From contig NZ_JAFIFQ010000002.1 in assembly GCF_020831925.1 (NCBI RefSeq), positions 103,547-167,546 of the forward strand: DNA of 64,000 bases, written 5' to 3'. Each line of letters begins with the position of its first letter. Position 1 is the first letter of the stretch. The position numbers were made by a program, and so were the translations under genes. Below, one piece after another: positions 28,031 to 40,548 of this stretch. A model generated the notes under the pieces. The model was not told the DNA's origin, did not search any database, and saw only the letters and a list, made by a program, of their open reading frames with translations. Source of the DNA: Alkalimonas sp. Its GTDB lineage: Bacteria > Pseudomonadota > Gammaproteobacteria > Enterobacterales > Alteromonadaceae.

Positions 28031-30607
28031 ATGAAAACAATAACCACTGGAGTAAGCAAAGTTGCGTTGGCAACCTTGACCGCCCTCTTTGGTCTGCAAG
28101 GACTGCACGCGGAGGAAGCGGAGGTCCAAGCAAAAGACGTTGAACGCATCGCCATTACCGGCTCCCGTCTCAGAGGCGTGGATATGGAAGGGGCAAACCC
28201 GGTACAAATTATCAGCCGGGACGAGTTAGAAAGCCGTGGCTATGACAGCGTCAGCGCCTTTTTACGTGACTTACCACAAGCCGCCAGTGCTGGAACTTTT
28301 AGTGAGAATGGTGCCACGGCAACCGCAGCAGGTGCGCCAGCTGGTTCATCAGGTGTTAGCTTACGCGGCCTTGGCAGCAGCTCGACGCTGGTATTGGTCA
28401 ATGGCCGTCGGGTAGCGGTTGACTCCTTTGCCAATGGCGCGGACTCTTTCGTCAACGTTAATACCATCCCGATGTCTGCCATTGAGCGTATTGAAGTACT
28501 GACTGATGGTGCTTCCTCAGTGTACGGCTCCGATGCCATTGCCGGTGTCATCAACTTTATCCTGCGCGATGATGTTGAAGGCCATGAAGTCTCAGTCATG
28601 TACGGCAACGATACCAAGAGCAGTGATTTTGGACGCTACAACCTAACGTATGTTGGTGGCTTTAATACAGCCAGCAGCAACACCACCGTAGTCGTGGATT
28701 ATTTCGACCGTAAAGCTCTGTTTAATACCGATCGGCCGATTGATGTCACTTTTGCACTACGCACCTCTCTGGGCATTGATGGCCAGAATCATCCTGAAGC
28801 ATGGTGTGGCGAGAATACCGTACGTGCTGGTACCGAGTGTCGCTACGACTACGTGATGGAGCGCGCCATTCAGCCAGAAACCGAACGATTAGGTGTCACC
28901 TTAAGCCACCTTCACCAACTGGACAACAGCATGGAGCTGTTTGCTGAAGGTATGTATCAACGCAACAAAGGATCGGCCTACGATTCAGCTACCGCTTATA
29001 CCGTTAATATCGCAGCAGATTCCAGCCTGGTACCAGATTATGTGCGTGAACTGAATCCAAACGATAGCACGATCATCGTTCGTACTCGCTTTCCTGAACG
29101 CCGGCAACAAGCATACGATACCGAGTCATTCCGCATGTTAGCGGGGCTGCGCGGTGAAGCTGGTGACTGGTTCTGGGAGGCGGCGGCAACCTATGGCGTG
29201 ACAGAGAATGAAGTACGTCACATCCGAGGTTACTTCAACCGCGAAGCCGTGCTAGCAGGTATTGCTAACCAAAGTTACAACCCTTTTAATTTGGGGCGTG
29301 ACAACAGCGAGGCGACACTGGCAGCACTGCGCAGCGAAGCACCACGTCGCGGTCGTTCAGAAACGCACAGCTTTGATTTTAATATCTCAGGAGAACTGTT
29401 TGAGCTGCCAGCGGGTTTTGTTAGCTCGGTGTTTGGCGGTGAATACCGCTCTGAAGACATCAAAGATACACCAGCACCTATTGCCGCAGCCGATGGCGTT
29501 TATGGCTTAGGTGCCCGTGATGCACAGGCTGATCGGACCCAATATGCACTCTACGGTGAGTTTAACCTGCCTCTGACCGATGACATTGATGCCATTGCAG
29601 CGATTCGTTACGATCACTACAGCGATTTTGGCGGCGACGTAAATCCAAAACTGTCTTTACGTTGGCGTGCAACCGATGCGCTGATCCTACGTGCTTCCTG
29701 GAGCACAGGCTTCAGAGCGCCATCACTCTCACAACTGGGTGCCGGCCGGGCTCTGGCGACCGGTTACATCAACTGTGGCCCTGGTGAAGAGTTTGATGCT
29801 TTGTGTGGCAACTTCGATGATGAAGTAAGCTTTGATCAGGAAACCCGCGGCAACCCGAATCTGGATGCAGAAAGCTCTGAAGCGATCAACCTCGGTTTTT
29901 CCTGGAACCTGACTGATAACCTGCAATTGACAGCCGATTACTGGCGCTATGAACACAAAGACATTGTCGATGTGGATGCCAACACTACACTGCGCAGCTG
30001 TTTAAGTGGTGCGGCCCCAACGGTCACGGATGAGGCCAACTTGCCTGGTTTTGGCTGCGTTATAAGTAGCGATGGCGATCTGGTCTTTCTGCGGACAGGT
30101 TTCTTTAACGTGGGTAAGCAAAAGACCGATGGCTTGGATCTGAAGCTGAACTATCGCCTGGATACCCAGGACTATGGCCAGTTTAATTTCTTTGCGAATG
30201 CCACCAAAACCTTCAGTTATGAGCGTCAAATCACCCCAGACAGTGCACCGCAAGATTTGCTGGGCCGCCTGAGTGGTGCCAACGAAATCGCACGGCCAGA
30301 TCTGGTGGCGGATTTTGGCACCGACTGGCGCCATGGCAACTGGAGTCTGGGCCTGACAGCCAACTACATCGCCAGCATGGGTGACGGTGACTTTAAGTGG
30401 GGTGGCAATGAGACAGTGTCGTCCTGGTTAGTGCTCAACGCCAGCGCAGGCTATGACTTTGGTGATTACGGCCGGCTGCAACTGGCAGTGCGTAACCTGA
30501 CTGATAAGAAGCCGCCTTATGCGTCATCACCTACCGATGGTTATGCCAGCTCAGTGCATGACTGGCTCGGTGCAACCTATACCCTGCGCTATACCTACAA
30601 CTTCTAA
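28031..30607 (+). CDS. TonB-dependent receptor
   Basis: Signal peptide; plug domain (VERIAITGSRLRGVDMEGANPVQIISRDELESRGYDSVSAFLRDLPQ, ERIEVLTDGASSVYGSDAIAGVINFILR); beta-barrel ending in TLRYTYNF. Confidence 0.96.
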   Translation: MKTITTGVSKVALATLTALFGLQGLHAEEAEVQAKDVERIAITGSRLRGVDMEGANPVQIISRDELESRGYDSVSAFLRDLPQAASAGTFSENGATATAAGAPAGSSGVSLRGLGSSSTLVLVNGRRVAVDSFANGADSFVNVNTIPMSAIERIEVLTDGASSVYGSDAIAGVINFILRDDVEGHEVSVMYGNDTKSSDFGRYNLTYVGGFNTASSNTTVVVDYFDRKALFNTDRPIDVTFALRTSLGIDGQNHPEAWCGENTVRAGTECRYDYVMERAIQPETERLGVTLSHLHQLDNSMELFAEGMYQRNKGSAYDSATAYTVNIAADSSLVPDYVRELNPNDSTIIVRTRFPERRQQAYDTESFRMLAGLRGEAGDWFWEAAATYGVTENEVRHIRGYFNREAVLAGIANQSYNPFNLGRDNSEATLAALRSEAPRRGRSETHSFDFNISGELFELPAGFVSSVFGGEYRSEDIKDTPAPIAAADGVYGLGARDAQADRTQYALYGEFNLPLTDDIDAIAAIRYDHYSDFGGDVNPKLSLRWRATDALILRASWSTGFRAPSLSQLGAGRALATGYINCGPGEEFDALCGNFDDEVSFDQETRGNPNLDAESSEAINLGFSWNLTDNLQLTADYWRYEHKDIVDVDANTTLRSCLSGAAPTVTDEANLPGFGCVISSDGDLVFLRTGFFNVGKQKTDGLDLKLNYRLDTQDYGQFNFFANATKTFSYERQITPDSAPQDLLGRLSGANEIARPDLVADFGTDWRHGNWSLGLTANYIASMGDGDFKWGGNETVSSWLVLNASAGYDFGDYGRLQLAVRNLTDKKPPYASSPTDGYASSVHDWLGATYTLRYTYNF

Positions 30608-30632
30608 CCGACTTTGTTTCTCCTGGTAAGCT

Positions 30633-30658
30633 TTGGGGCCTTTGTGGCCCCTTTTTTA
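30633..30658. terminator. Terminator after the TonB-dependent receptor
   Basis: ggggcc-tttgt-ggcccc followed by tttttta. Confidence 0.85.
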
Positions 30659-32311
30659 TTCCATTGGAAGCATGGCCTGCGCCAACACTAAGTTCAAGCG
30701 TTCCTTGTACTGGGCAACGCTCTGTAACTCCTCATCCGTCAGTTGGTTTTTAGTCAACAATGAGACCGTGCGAAGCGCTAGCTCTTTCTGGCTGGCGGAC
30801 AAGCCGCCCTCTTCAAACATCAGAGACAGTACCTTGAGCACGCTAATCGGGATCTTGTTATTTTTAGGGGTTAGCTCCATGGCCTGTTCCAAGGCAGATA
30901 GCGCTGCACCGTATTTTTTCTTTTTAAAAAACTCCACCGCCATGCTCTGCAGCTGCTTGGGTGTAAAATGCACCCGCTCTTGTTCATCGCACTCCTGCTC
31001 AACGTATTTTTTAACCACCAAGCCAGCCAGGTTATCGGATGAAATTTGTTTTTTCACCGCATCCATAATCAACGCCGCTTCTTCGCGTCGCCCTAACTCA
31101 TGGAAAATCTTCGCTTTATCCAGATTATCGTCCAGCGAAACGATAGGCCTGACAGACACATGGAGGTCAATCAAGTTCTCTGCTTTTTTTCGCTCATCAT
31201 TGGCCAGTAATAGACGCGCTTTGGCGATGGTAATTTGCTCTTTAAATAAAGCAGCATCTTTGTAGTCTTTTTCCAATGCCTGAATATGGCGGTCGGTTTG
31301 CTGCAGTATTTTATGTGATCGTTCATTATTTAGGGTTTGCGCCAAATCCAAACCGGCACGGATGACATTGAGAGCAAGAACAGGTGAATCATGCAATGAG
31401 TTTTTGGCATGTTTGGCCATAGCCTGGGTTGCCAGGTACTGACCTTCAAAATCGTGGGTCAACCGGGCCAGATCCCATACTTTTTTATTGCGCTCAATAT
31501 TGCGCGGCGCTAAAGCCACCGCTTTTTTAATTTCGTCGTAGGCGCGATCAAAGTCCTGGCGCTCTATGTGATACTGCGCAAGTAAGTCGTAGGTCGCAAA
31601 GCGGGTATCCACCCGATCGGTCATCTCAGCCAGTAACTCTTCTATTTGTTGCATCTTATCTTGCTTGAGCAAGGCATTCACGTAACCAAGATGTACCCAA
31701 GACATTTGATGCTTTTGCCTTAAATCAAGGTAAAAGCGCTCCGCCTCTTCAAACTCTTGCAACTTTAAGAGTGCATCCCCTTTCATCCGCAATAGCTGCA
31801 AATAAAAACGCGATAATTTAGGGTTGAGCAGGTGTCGATCGACCTGATAAATGGCTTTACTGTAGTTTTTCAAATCAATGGCTTCATACACATCAAACAG
31901 AGTGCGCTTAATGTTCAACACCTGTGGCAAGCGTTGTTTCACTCTGGCTCTGTCCAGTGGTTTGACCCAAAAATCATCTGGTTGCAACTCCACAATACTA
32001 TTGACCAGGCTTTCATCCGTTTCCGCGCTTAGAAAAATGAGCACAGTGCGCTTATTGACATACCCTTTAAACTTCAACTCCTCCAGCAGATGAAAACCAT
32101 CTTTATCGCTTTTGACATTGAAAGCACAAATCACAATATGAAAGCGATGTTGTTCGCATAAGCGTAAAGCATAATACGCATTTTCAGCGTATTTTATTTG
32201 TCGGATACCCAGTTCATCAAAAGCTTCTTTCAGCAAGTTATGTACCAGATACTGATCATCCACAATCAATACCTTCAAAGCTTCAAGATGGCTTAAGTCC
32301 GCTTTATCCAT
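30656..32311 (-). CDS. Response regulator: N-terminal REC domain plus TPR repeats
   Basis: KVLIVDDQYLVHNLLKEAFDELGIRQIKYAENAYYALRLCEQHRFHIVICAFNVKSDKDGFHLLEELK; helical repeats such as YGAALSALEQAMELTPKNNKI. Confidence 0.88.
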   Translation of the reverse strand: MDKADLSHLEALKVLIVDDQYLVHNLLKEAFDELGIRQIKYAENAYYALRLCEQHRFHIVICAFNVKSDKDGFHLLEELKFKGYVNKRTVLIFLSAETDESLVNSIVELQPDDFWVKPLDRARVKQRLPQVLNIKRTLFDVYEAIDLKNYSKAIYQVDRHLLNPKLSRFYLQLLRMKGDALLKLQEFEEAERFYLDLRQKHQMSWVHLGYVNALLKQDKMQQIEELLAEMTDRVDTRFATYDLLAQYHIERQDFDRAYDEIKKAVALAPRNIERNKKVWDLARLTHDFEGQYLATQAMAKHAKNSLHDSPVLALNVIRAGLDLAQTLNNERSHKILQQTDRHIQALEKDYKDAALFKEQITIAKARLLLANDERKKAENLIDLHVSVRPIVSLDDNLDKAKIFHELGRREEAALIMDAVKKQISSDNLAGLVVKKYVEQECDEQERVHFTPKQLQSMAVEFFKKKKYGAALSALEQAMELTPKNNKIPISVLKVLSLMFEEGGLSASQKELALRTVSLLTKNQLTDEELQSVAQYKERLNLVLAQAMLPME

Positions 32312-32509
32312 GCCTTAAAGGCTCCTTTTATCAATGTTTGTTGCACGAAAAGTGTCTTCACTGATTATAGCGTTCGCATCGCTGAATGCCATGCAAATCG
32401 AGTCGTTGAATTGCGGGTATGACAGACAACAAGGCGGTGAGCACATCGCTGGCGTTCAAACGGATATTCAAGTAAAATACGCGCCCTTTTGTATGCACGG
32501 TGGTTCAGC

Positions 32510-33826
32510 ATGTCACAGCCTAAAGTCGGATTTGTCAGTTTAGGATGCCCCAAGAATCTGGTCGATTCTGAGCGCATTCTGACGCAGTTAAAAAGTGATG
32601 GGTACCAAATCGTGCCAACTTATCACGATGCTGAGCTGGTGATAGTCAATACCTGCGGCTTTATTGACAGTGCGGTGCAGGAGTCGCTGGATACCATAGG
32701 CGAAGCGCTGGCTGAAAATGGCAAGGTGATTGTGACTGGCTGCCTGGGTGCGCGGGAAGATGAAATTCGCCAGGTCCACCCCAATGTGCTCGGCATCACC
32801 GGGCCGCATGCCTATGAAAACGTGCTACAACAAGTACACAGCTTTATTCCAAAGCCTAAATACGATCCTTTTACCATGCTGGTACCAGATCAAGGTGTGA
32901 AGCTAACACCACGTCACTACGCTTATTTAAAAATCTCTGAAGGCTGCAACCACCGCTGTACCTTCTGCATCATCCCTTCCATGCGTGGCGATCTGGTCAG
33001 CCGGCCAATTGGCGACGTACTGGATGAAGCTCAACGGCTGAAGAATGCCGGTGTCAAAGAGTTGCTGGTTATTTCGCAGGATACCAGTGCCTATGGGGTC
33101 GATGTCAAACACCGCACTGGCTTCTGGAACGGTCAGCCAGTGAAAACCGATATGCTGGCTCTGTGTCAGGCGCTCACCGAGCTTGGTATATGGGTGCGTC
33201 TGCACTATGTTTACCCTTATCCACATGTGGATCAGGTGATCCCCTTAATGGCCGAAGGCAAGTTGTTACCTTACCTGGATATTCCATTTCAGCATGCCAG
33301 CCCGCGTATCCTGAAACTAATGAAGCGACCAGGTCAGGCCGAGCGGACCTTAGAGCGTATTAAAAAGTGGCGTGCAATCTGCCCTGAATTGACCATTCGT
33401 TCTACCTTTATCGTCGGCTTTCCGGGCGAGACGGAAGAAGATTTCCAAATGCTACTGGACTGGCTGCAAGAAGCTCAATTGGATCGGGTTGGCTGTTTTA
33501 AATACAGCCCCATTGATGGAGCTAAAGCCAATGAGTTGCCCGATCCAGTTCCGGAAGATGTGAAAGAAGAGCGCTACCATCGCTTTATGCAAACTCAGCA
33601 GGCGATCAGCGCTGCCCGTTTAGAGCGTAAAGTAGGCCAGCAGCTGACTATTTTAATTGATGAAGTCAGTGCCGAAGGTGCCGTTGGCCGAAGCGCTGCC
33701 GATGCACCGGAAATTGACGGTGTGGTTTATCTGGATAACTCAGCCGATCTTAGCCCTGGTATGTTGGTACAGGTAAAAGTTACTCGCACCGACGCCTATG
33801 ATCTGTGGGCAGAACGCCTGGTTTAA
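32510..33826 (+). CDS. rimO: 30S ribosomal protein S12 methylthiotransferase RimO
   Basis: [23 protein letters not shown]; radical [19 protein letters not shown]-terminal TRAM domain. ORF track opens at 32489. Confidence 0.98.
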   Translation: MSQPKVGFVSLGCPKNLVDSERILTQLKSDGYQIVPTYHDAELVIVNTCGFIDSAVQESLDTIGEALAENGKVIVTGCLGAREDEIRQVHPNVLGITGPHAYENVLQQVHSFIPKPKYDPFTMLVPDQGVKLTPRHYAYLKISEGCNHRCTFCIIPSMRGDLVSRPIGDVLDEAQRLKNAGVKELLVISQDTSAYGVDVKHRTGFWNGQPVKTDMLALCQALTELGIWVRLHYVYPYPHVDQVIPLMAEGKLLPYLDIPFQHASPRILKLMKRPGQAERTLERIKKWRAICPELTIRSTFIVGFPGETEEDFQMLLDWLQEAQLDRVGCFKYSPIDGAKANELPDPVPEDVKEERYHRFMQTQQAISAARLERKVGQQLTILIDEVSAEGAVGRSAADAPEIDGVVYLDNSADLSPGMLVQVKVTRTDAYDLWAERLV

Positions 33827-33827
33827 C

Positions 33828-34730
33828 TCACGATGATTGAGCCTGTTGCGGCAGCAGTTGCTGCAACAGCGTGGCCAGGCGTTGATATGCAGGCTCCAAC
33901 CTATCCTGCAGCCGCCATGCCAGATACATAGGGCGCCATAAACCTTCCTCCCCCAATGCCAGTGATGCAATCAGTCCTTGCTGCAGGTAAGGTTCGGCCA
34001 TCCAGCCTGGCAACACAGCGACCCCTTGATTGGCCGCAACTTGCTGGATCATCTGGCTGCCTTGCTCAATAGGCTTAACTCGGCCCTGAAACGCATGTTG
34101 GGCGAGGAAAAACCGAAACAGATCCTGCCGCTGCTGCGGCACCGGATAACTTAAAATGGTTTGCTGAAGCAGTTGCTCCGGTTGCACCCAGCTCTGCCGC
34201 GCCAAAGGGTGCTCTGGACTCACCAGCAAGCGTAGCTCCATCGGATACAAGTAATGATAATGCACATGCTGCAATAAACGCTGATCACTGGTCACGACCA
34301 AATCCAGTTCATCCTGCAGCAATGCTTCGATGGCCTGATGCTGAATACTGACAGATAAATCCAGCTCCAAATCCGGCTCCTGATGCAAAAATGCTTTTAT
34401 GGCAGGTAACAACCAGTGATAACAAGCGTGGCACTCCACACAAAAACGGATTTCACTCTTAGAAGCCTCCACTCCCTGCTTTAAGCTTTGCTCTGCCGCC
34501 CGCACAGCTGGTAATACCTGCTCAGCCAGCTGCAACAACAACTGTCCGGCTGGCAGAAATTGCAACGGCTCTGTTTTGCGCTCAAATAACCCTTGCTCCA
34601 ACCGGTGCTCCAGCTCTTTAAGCTGATGCGATAAGGCAGACTGCGTCAGACACAGCAGGTTCGCCGCAGCACTCACCGAACCGGTATCGCGCAATGCTTG
34701 AATGGCTTTGAGGTGTTTTAACTCAACCAT
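33828..34730 (-). CDS. metR: LysR-family transcriptional regulator MetR
   Basis: VELKHLKAIQALRDTGSVSAAANLLCLTQSALSHQLKELEHRL...FCVECHACYHWLLPAIKAFLHQEPDLELDL; strong resemblance to E. coli MetR. Confidence 0.88.
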   Translation of the reverse strand: MVELKHLKAIQALRDTGSVSAAANLLCLTQSALSHQLKELEHRLEQGLFERKTEPLQFLPAGQLLLQLAEQVLPAVRAAEQSLKQGVEASKSEIRFCVECHACYHWLLPAIKAFLHQEPDLELDLSVSIQHQAIEALLQDELDLVVTSDQRLLQHVHYHYLYPMELRLLVSPEHPLARQSWVQPEQLLQQTILSYPVPQQRQDLFRFFLAQHAFQGRVKPIEQGSQMIQQVAANQGVAVLPGWMAEPYLQQGLIASLALGEEGLWRPMYLAWRLQDRLEPAYQRLATLLQQLLPQQAQSS

Positions 34731-35044
34731 AATGAGGTTTCTTCATTAGCTTCAGGCTATTTTACAATTTGAGTTTCCCATCATAACCGGCGGGATCAGG
34801 CATATCAACATCTAGACGTCCAAATGATGAGTAAATATTGTCCATCCGAAACTCAGGTTTCCTGTATCGGCAAGCACAGAGAGCTAAAGCGTATGTGGGC
34901 GGCTAACCAAAAACCAGCAAAACGGCTGTTCAATGATGCCTTACAGCATGATTGACTCATTTTCGCAAACCATAGCGATTCGTCATGCTTCACTGGTTCA
35001 AAATCAAGGTGCCAGATCAAGCTGACACAATTTGGCCTGCTGCT

Positions 35045-36070
<1,026 letters not shown>

Positions 36071-36200
36071 TTAACTTAGGATACTGTATTGTTCTATAAC
36101 CAATAGTAGCTAAAAAAACATGGAAAGAGTAGGCGTCGACTATACGAAAAACCATTTTTCGAGTAGTTTAATTGCAAACCTCTGTCGGAATTGACCTCCT

Positions 36201-36893
36201 ATGAGCAAATCGCCACTACCGATTGATTTCGCCTCTGTGCTGGCTTCTTCTGTCCACGATATGAAAAACTCGCTGTGCATGCTGCTGCAATCCATTGAGT
36301 TGATGCATACCGAGCTGAAAGAAAAAGCACCTGACTCGCAACAGGAGCTGGCCAAAATTCACTATGAAGCCAATCGGTTAAATACCAACTTACTGCAATT
36401 ACTCTCTTTATACCGCCTTGAGCGGGATCAGTTGCCACTGCAAGTGGATGATTATTACCTGGCTGACCTTCTGGAAGAGATTCAGCTTAAAAATGAACTC
36501 TATATAGCCCAGAAGCAGATTGAGCTTCAGATTGACTGTGATGAAGCACTGCACTGGTTTTTAGATCGCGATCTGATCACCAACCTACTGAATGATATTG
36601 TGGTTAATGCAATACGCTATACTCAACAAAGATTATGCATTAGGGCATTTCAAAAAGAGCAGGTGCTGGTGATCGAAGTGCATGATGATGGTGCCGGTTT
36701 TCCGGAAAACATGCTAACCGATAGCAAGCAATTAATGAACAGAGTTGAGTTAAGCCGAGGCCATACAGGGCTTGGCCTGTTTTTTGCACACTTAATTGCC
36801 TCAGCTCACCAACATCAAGGGCAGACGGGACGCATAGCGCTGACTAATGGCGGTTACTATGGTGGTGGTGTTTTCCAGCTGCAACTGCCATGA
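36201..36893 (+). CDS. Cytoplasmic sensor histidine kinase-like protein (HisKA-like helix plus HATPase_c)
   Basis: SSVHDMKNSLCMLLQSIELM H-box-like; LLNDIVVNAIRYT N-box; DDGAGFP; GHTGLGLFFAHLIASAHQ. No TM segment or sensor domain. Confidence 0.85.
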   Translation: MSKSPLPIDFASVLASSVHDMKNSLCMLLQSIELMHTELKEKAPDSQQELAKIHYEANRLNTNLLQLLSLYRLERDQLPLQVDDYYLADLLEEIQLKNELYIAQKQIELQIDCDEALHWFLDRDLITNLLNDIVVNAIRYTQQRLCIRAFQKEQVLVIEVHDDGAGFPENMLTDSKQLMNRVELSRGHTGLGLFFAHLIASAHQHQGQTGRIALTNGGYYGGGVFQLQLP

Positions 36894-36930
36894 GCAGCCA
36901 GCAGTTATTTATTATGATTTCGAGGTGTAG

Positions 36931-37701
36931 ATGTTACTAACTCTGATCATCATTCTGGTCATCGCTCTGGTGATTATCGCAGTGATCGTCAATGCTGTGC
37001 AGCAGCACCGTAATCGTATGGCTGCTCTGAAGCGTGCTGAGTTCAGCAAGCTACGCACCATTTTAGAAGATACAGAAGATATTTTGATCAATGCCGCCAA
37101 TGTTCCGATGACTCCAGCCATCAGCCAGGTGCTACTTCGTCGTATTGCCTTTACGTTAAAAGCTATGGCCGAACTTGAACCTGGCTCTAAAGACATTAAA
37201 AACCGCCTTAATGAAACTCAGAGCCGCTTAAAAGGCTTTGATAGCGAGTCAGCTGAGGCCCAGGTAGCTGAAGGCATTAGCCTGCCAGATGACGATAAGC
37301 TCTTAATCTCTTTAATTCAGGGCATTAAAAAATTACGCCTGATCTTGCGCTCTGAGCATGCGAGAGGCAATGTTGACACCCAGGTGGTGATACAAGAAGA
37401 CAAACGGCTAGAGGCCCTGCAGTTGCGCATCAATGTAGAAAGCCAAATTAAACGTGGTATGAAAGCACGCTCAACTCAGATGCTCGGATCAGCCCGTCAG
37501 TATTTTGAGAAAGCCTTAGTAGCATTGGATGGCTCACCCCACCAAACCGAGTACGTGGTGACACGTAAGTCTGAAGTGATCCAGTCGCTGCAGGAGATTT
37601 CCGACGAGCTCAAAAACAGCAACCAACGCGATCGGGACAAAAAGGCTCAGCAAGAGAACAAGGATCTGGACGAGTTATTCGCACCAAAGCGCAAATGGTA
37701 A
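36931..37701 (+). CDS. Conserved membrane-anchored coiled-coil protein of unknown function (often labelled 'DNA repair protein')
   Basis: N-terminal TM MLLTLIIILVIALVIIAVIVNAV followed by a helical domain; ends at a terminator. Function label is from memory and weak. Confidence 0.75.
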   Translation: MLLTLIIILVIALVIIAVIVNAVQQHRNRMAALKRAEFSKLRTILEDTEDILINAANVPMTPAISQVLLRRIAFTLKAMAELEPGSKDIKNRLNETQSRLKGFDSESAEAQVAEGISLPDDDKLLISLIQGIKKLRLILRSEHARGNVDTQVVIQEDKRLEALQLRINVESQIKRGMKARSTQMLGSARQYFEKALVALDGSPHQTEYVVTRKSEVIQSLQEISDELKNSNQRDRDKKAQQENKDLDELFAPKRKW

Positions 37702-37726
37702 AAAACCAGCCGAAGCTGGTTTTTCA
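37700..37726. terminator. Terminator between the 36931 gene and topA
   Basis: aaaaaaccagc-cgaa-gctggtttttc. Confidence 0.85.
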
Positions 37727-37738
37727 AAGAGTGATGGT

Positions 37739-40330
37739 TCAGGCTTTTTCGGTCACCTTCCAGCGTCCATTTTCAAACCAGGCAGACCAACCGGTTGCTT
37801 TACCATTGCTTTCAGTCATCACGTACTGCTGCTTGGTTTTTCGGCTCCAGCGCACAATACTTGGATTGCCCTCAGGATCTTTGTTCGGTGCATCCGCCAA
37901 ATAATGAAATTTCGGTGATAACCGCTCCCGGAACCGCGCCAGCTCTTCCACCAAAGGCGCTCTGGTTTCACGGGATTTAGGGAAAGTAGATGCCGCCAGG
38001 AAAATTCCTGCCGCCCCATCACGTAACACAAAGTACGCATCCGACTTTTCGCATGTGAGCTCTGGTAGATGTACCGGATCTTCTTTCGGTGGAGCTGCCT
38101 CGCCATTGCGAAGCAATTTCCGGGTGTTTTTACAGGCACTGTTGGTACAACCAAAATACTTGCCAAAACGACCCGACTTCAGCTGCATTTCAGAGCCACA
38201 TTTATCGCATTCAATAACAGGACCATCATAGCCTTTAATTTTAAAACTACCCTGTTCTACCAGAAAGCCATCGCAACTCGGATTGTTGCCACACACGTGC
38301 AACTTGCGCTTTTCATCAATCAGATAAGAATCCATAGCCGTACCGCATTTGGTACAACGCCGTTTATGGCGCAAGGCTTCGGTTTCCTGCTCATCATCAT
38401 CCACATCGGCCACGGCTTCCTCGCCAGGTACCAGATTCATGGTCGTCGTGCAGCGCTCTTTCGGTGGTAACTGATAGCCAGAACAACCGAGAAATACACC
38501 GGTTGAAGCAGTACGAATACCCATTTTCCGTCCACAACTCGGACAATCAATATCGGTCAAGACAAACTGGTTGGCTTTCATGCCACCTTCAGCTTCATCC
38601 GATTCGGCTTGCTTCAGTTGCTCAGAAAAACCAAGGTAAAAACTATCCAGCACTTCACGCCAAGAGACCTCGCCATGAGCAATATCATCCAGCTTCAATT
38701 CCATGTTGGCGGTAAAATCAAAGCTCATCAGTTCTTCGAAGTTATCCCGCAGTCGGTCTGTAACAATCTCTCCCATCTTCTCAGCATAGAAGCGTTTATT
38801 GTCAATCCGTACGTAGCCTCTGTCCTGAATGGTTGAAATGATGGACGCATAGGTTGAAGGCCTGCCAATGCCACGCTTTTCTAACTCCTTTACCAAACTG
38901 GCTTCGCTAAAACGAGCAGGTGGTTTGGTAAAGTGCTGCTGAGGAACTAACTGTTCCAAGGTTAACACCTCACCAGGCTTCACATCTGGCAACACCGAAT
39001 CTTCTTCGCCCTTGCGTTTAACAACTGGCTGCACCCGGGTCCAGCCGTCGAAGCGTAACACCCGGCCTTTGGCTTTTAATTCATAATCGCCGGCATCAAC
39101 GGTGATGGTCGTAACGTCGTATTGTGCGGCCGGCATCTGACAAGCCACAAACTGGCGCCAAATCAAATCGTACAGTTTGCGTGCATCGGCTTCCATATCA
39201 CCGAGCGCGGTAGCCTGCACCTTGACATCGGATGGACGAATGGCCTCGTGCGCTTCCTGCGCATTGTCTTTACTGCCATAACGAAGAGGCTCAGGCGGCA
39301 AATACTGCTTGCCAAAGCTCTGCTCAATAAAATCACGGCAGGCATTGACCGCGTCCTGACTCAAATTGGTGGAGTCAGTACGCATGTAGGTGATGTGGCC
39401 CGCTTCGTACAAGCGTTGGGCCAACATCATGGTTTTTTTCACCCCGTAACCCAACCGGGTACTGGCAGCTTGTTGCAACGTTGACGTGATAAAAGGAGCT
39501 GATGCTTTGCTGCTGCTGGGTTTATCCTCGCGCTTAGCGACCCGGTACTCGGCCTGCTGAAGCTGCGCTAGCGCTTGCTCGGTTTGCGCTTTGTTTACCG
39601 GCCGGAAAGCTTCCCCCAGATGCCTGCTGACATCGAGCTGTAAAGCCGTAGCAGAGGCCGTAGTTGTGTCGGCCAGCACTGTCCAGTACTCTTCCGGGTT
39701 AAACGCTTTAATTTCACGCTCACGCTCTACCACCAAGCGGACAGCCACCGATTGCACGCGGCCAGCAGATAAACCGCGGGCAATTTTTTTCCACAACAGC
39801 GGCGACACCATAAAGCCCACTACCCGGTCTAAAAAACGGCGGGCTTGCTGTGCATTTACCCTGTCAACATTGACCACACCAGGTTCTTCAAACGCTTGCT
39901 GAATAGCATTTTTGGTAATTTCGTTAAAAACCACCCGTTTGAACTTAGCCGGCTCACCGCCAATAATTTGCTGCAAATGCCAGGCAATGGCCTCCCCTTC
40001 TCTATCCAAATCCGTTGCCAGATAGACAGTTTCAGCCTTCTCAGCCAGTGTTTTTAACTCCTTGACTACCTTCTCTTTGCCCGGCAGAATTTCGTACCTT
40101 GCTTGCCAGCCGTTGGCCGGGTCAATACCCATTCGATCAACCAATGCTTGGTAGGCTTTTTCTTCCTTACTAAGCGCAGTACTGGCTTTTTTGGCTTTTT
40201 CCTTGCTGGAGCTGGTTGGTAAATCGCGAATATGCCCCACGCTGGATTTCACAATAAAATTTGTGCCCAGGTACTTATTGATCGTCTTTGCTTTTGCCGG
40301 TGACTCGACTATTACCAGTGATTTCGCCAT
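37739..40330 (-). CDS. topA: DNA topoisomerase I
   Basis: [40 protein letters not shown] active-site region; C-terminal zinc ribbons ([26 protein letters not shown]). Confidence 0.98.
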   Translation of the reverse strand: MAKSLVIVESPAKAKTINKYLGTNFIVKSSVGHIRDLPTSSSKEKAKKASTALSKEEKAYQALVDRMGIDPANGWQARYEILPGKEKVVKELKTLAEKAETVYLATDLDREGEAIAWHLQQIIGGEPAKFKRVVFNEITKNAIQQAFEEPGVVNVDRVNAQQARRFLDRVVGFMVSPLLWKKIARGLSAGRVQSVAVRLVVEREREIKAFNPEEYWTVLADTTTASATALQLDVSRHLGEAFRPVNKAQTEQALAQLQQAEYRVAKREDKPSSSKASAPFITSTLQQAASTRLGYGVKKTMMLAQRLYEAGHITYMRTDSTNLSQDAVNACRDFIEQSFGKQYLPPEPLRYGSKDNAQEAHEAIRPSDVKVQATALGDMEADARKLYDLIWRQFVACQMPAAQYDVTTITVDAGDYELKAKGRVLRFDGWTRVQPVVKRKGEEDSVLPDVKPGEVLTLEQLVPQQHFTKPPARFSEASLVKELEKRGIGRPSTYASIISTIQDRGYVRIDNKRFYAEKMGEIVTDRLRDNFEELMSFDFTANMELKLDDIAHGEVSWREVLDSFYLGFSEQLKQAESDEAEGGMKANQFVLTDIDCPSCGRKMGIRTASTGVFLGCSGYQLPPKERCTTTMNLVPGEEAVADVDDDEQETEALRHKRRCTKCGTAMDSYLIDEKRKLHVCGNNPSCDGFLVEQGSFKIKGYDGPVIECDKCGSEMQLKSGRFGKYFGCTNSACKNTRKLLRNGEAAPPKEDPVHLPELTCEKSDAYFVLRDGAAGIFLAASTFPKSRETRAPLVEELARFRERLSPKFHYLADAPNKDPEGNPSIVRWSRKTKQQYVMTESNGKATGWSAWFENGRWKVTEKA

Positions 40331-40548
40331 CTCAACCCTAAGAATGTTTGATTTTTTGCGCTTTTGGAACCTTCTTTTTTAACGTATATCTGCAAACTGA
40401 AGTTGTGACAAGCCCATAAACTCATTATTATGCTGTCAAGCTCTGTTTTTTGAGCTCCTTGGTGATTAATTCACCAACCCAATAAAGCAAATCCCTCTGG
40501 CCGAATAAAAATAATAGTGCCAGCCAAACGGAAGGATACAAAGTAAAA

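Noticed and set aside
30633-31265. 210-aa plus-strand ORF opposite the REC-TPR gene
   Set aside because: Ser-rich, low-complexity antisense translation of an alanine/lysine-rich gene; begins within a terminator.
40441-40460. agctctgttttttgagct as a terminator after topA/astB region
   Set aside because: It lies upstream of both divergent genes, the stem is short and there is no T-tract after it; probably chance.
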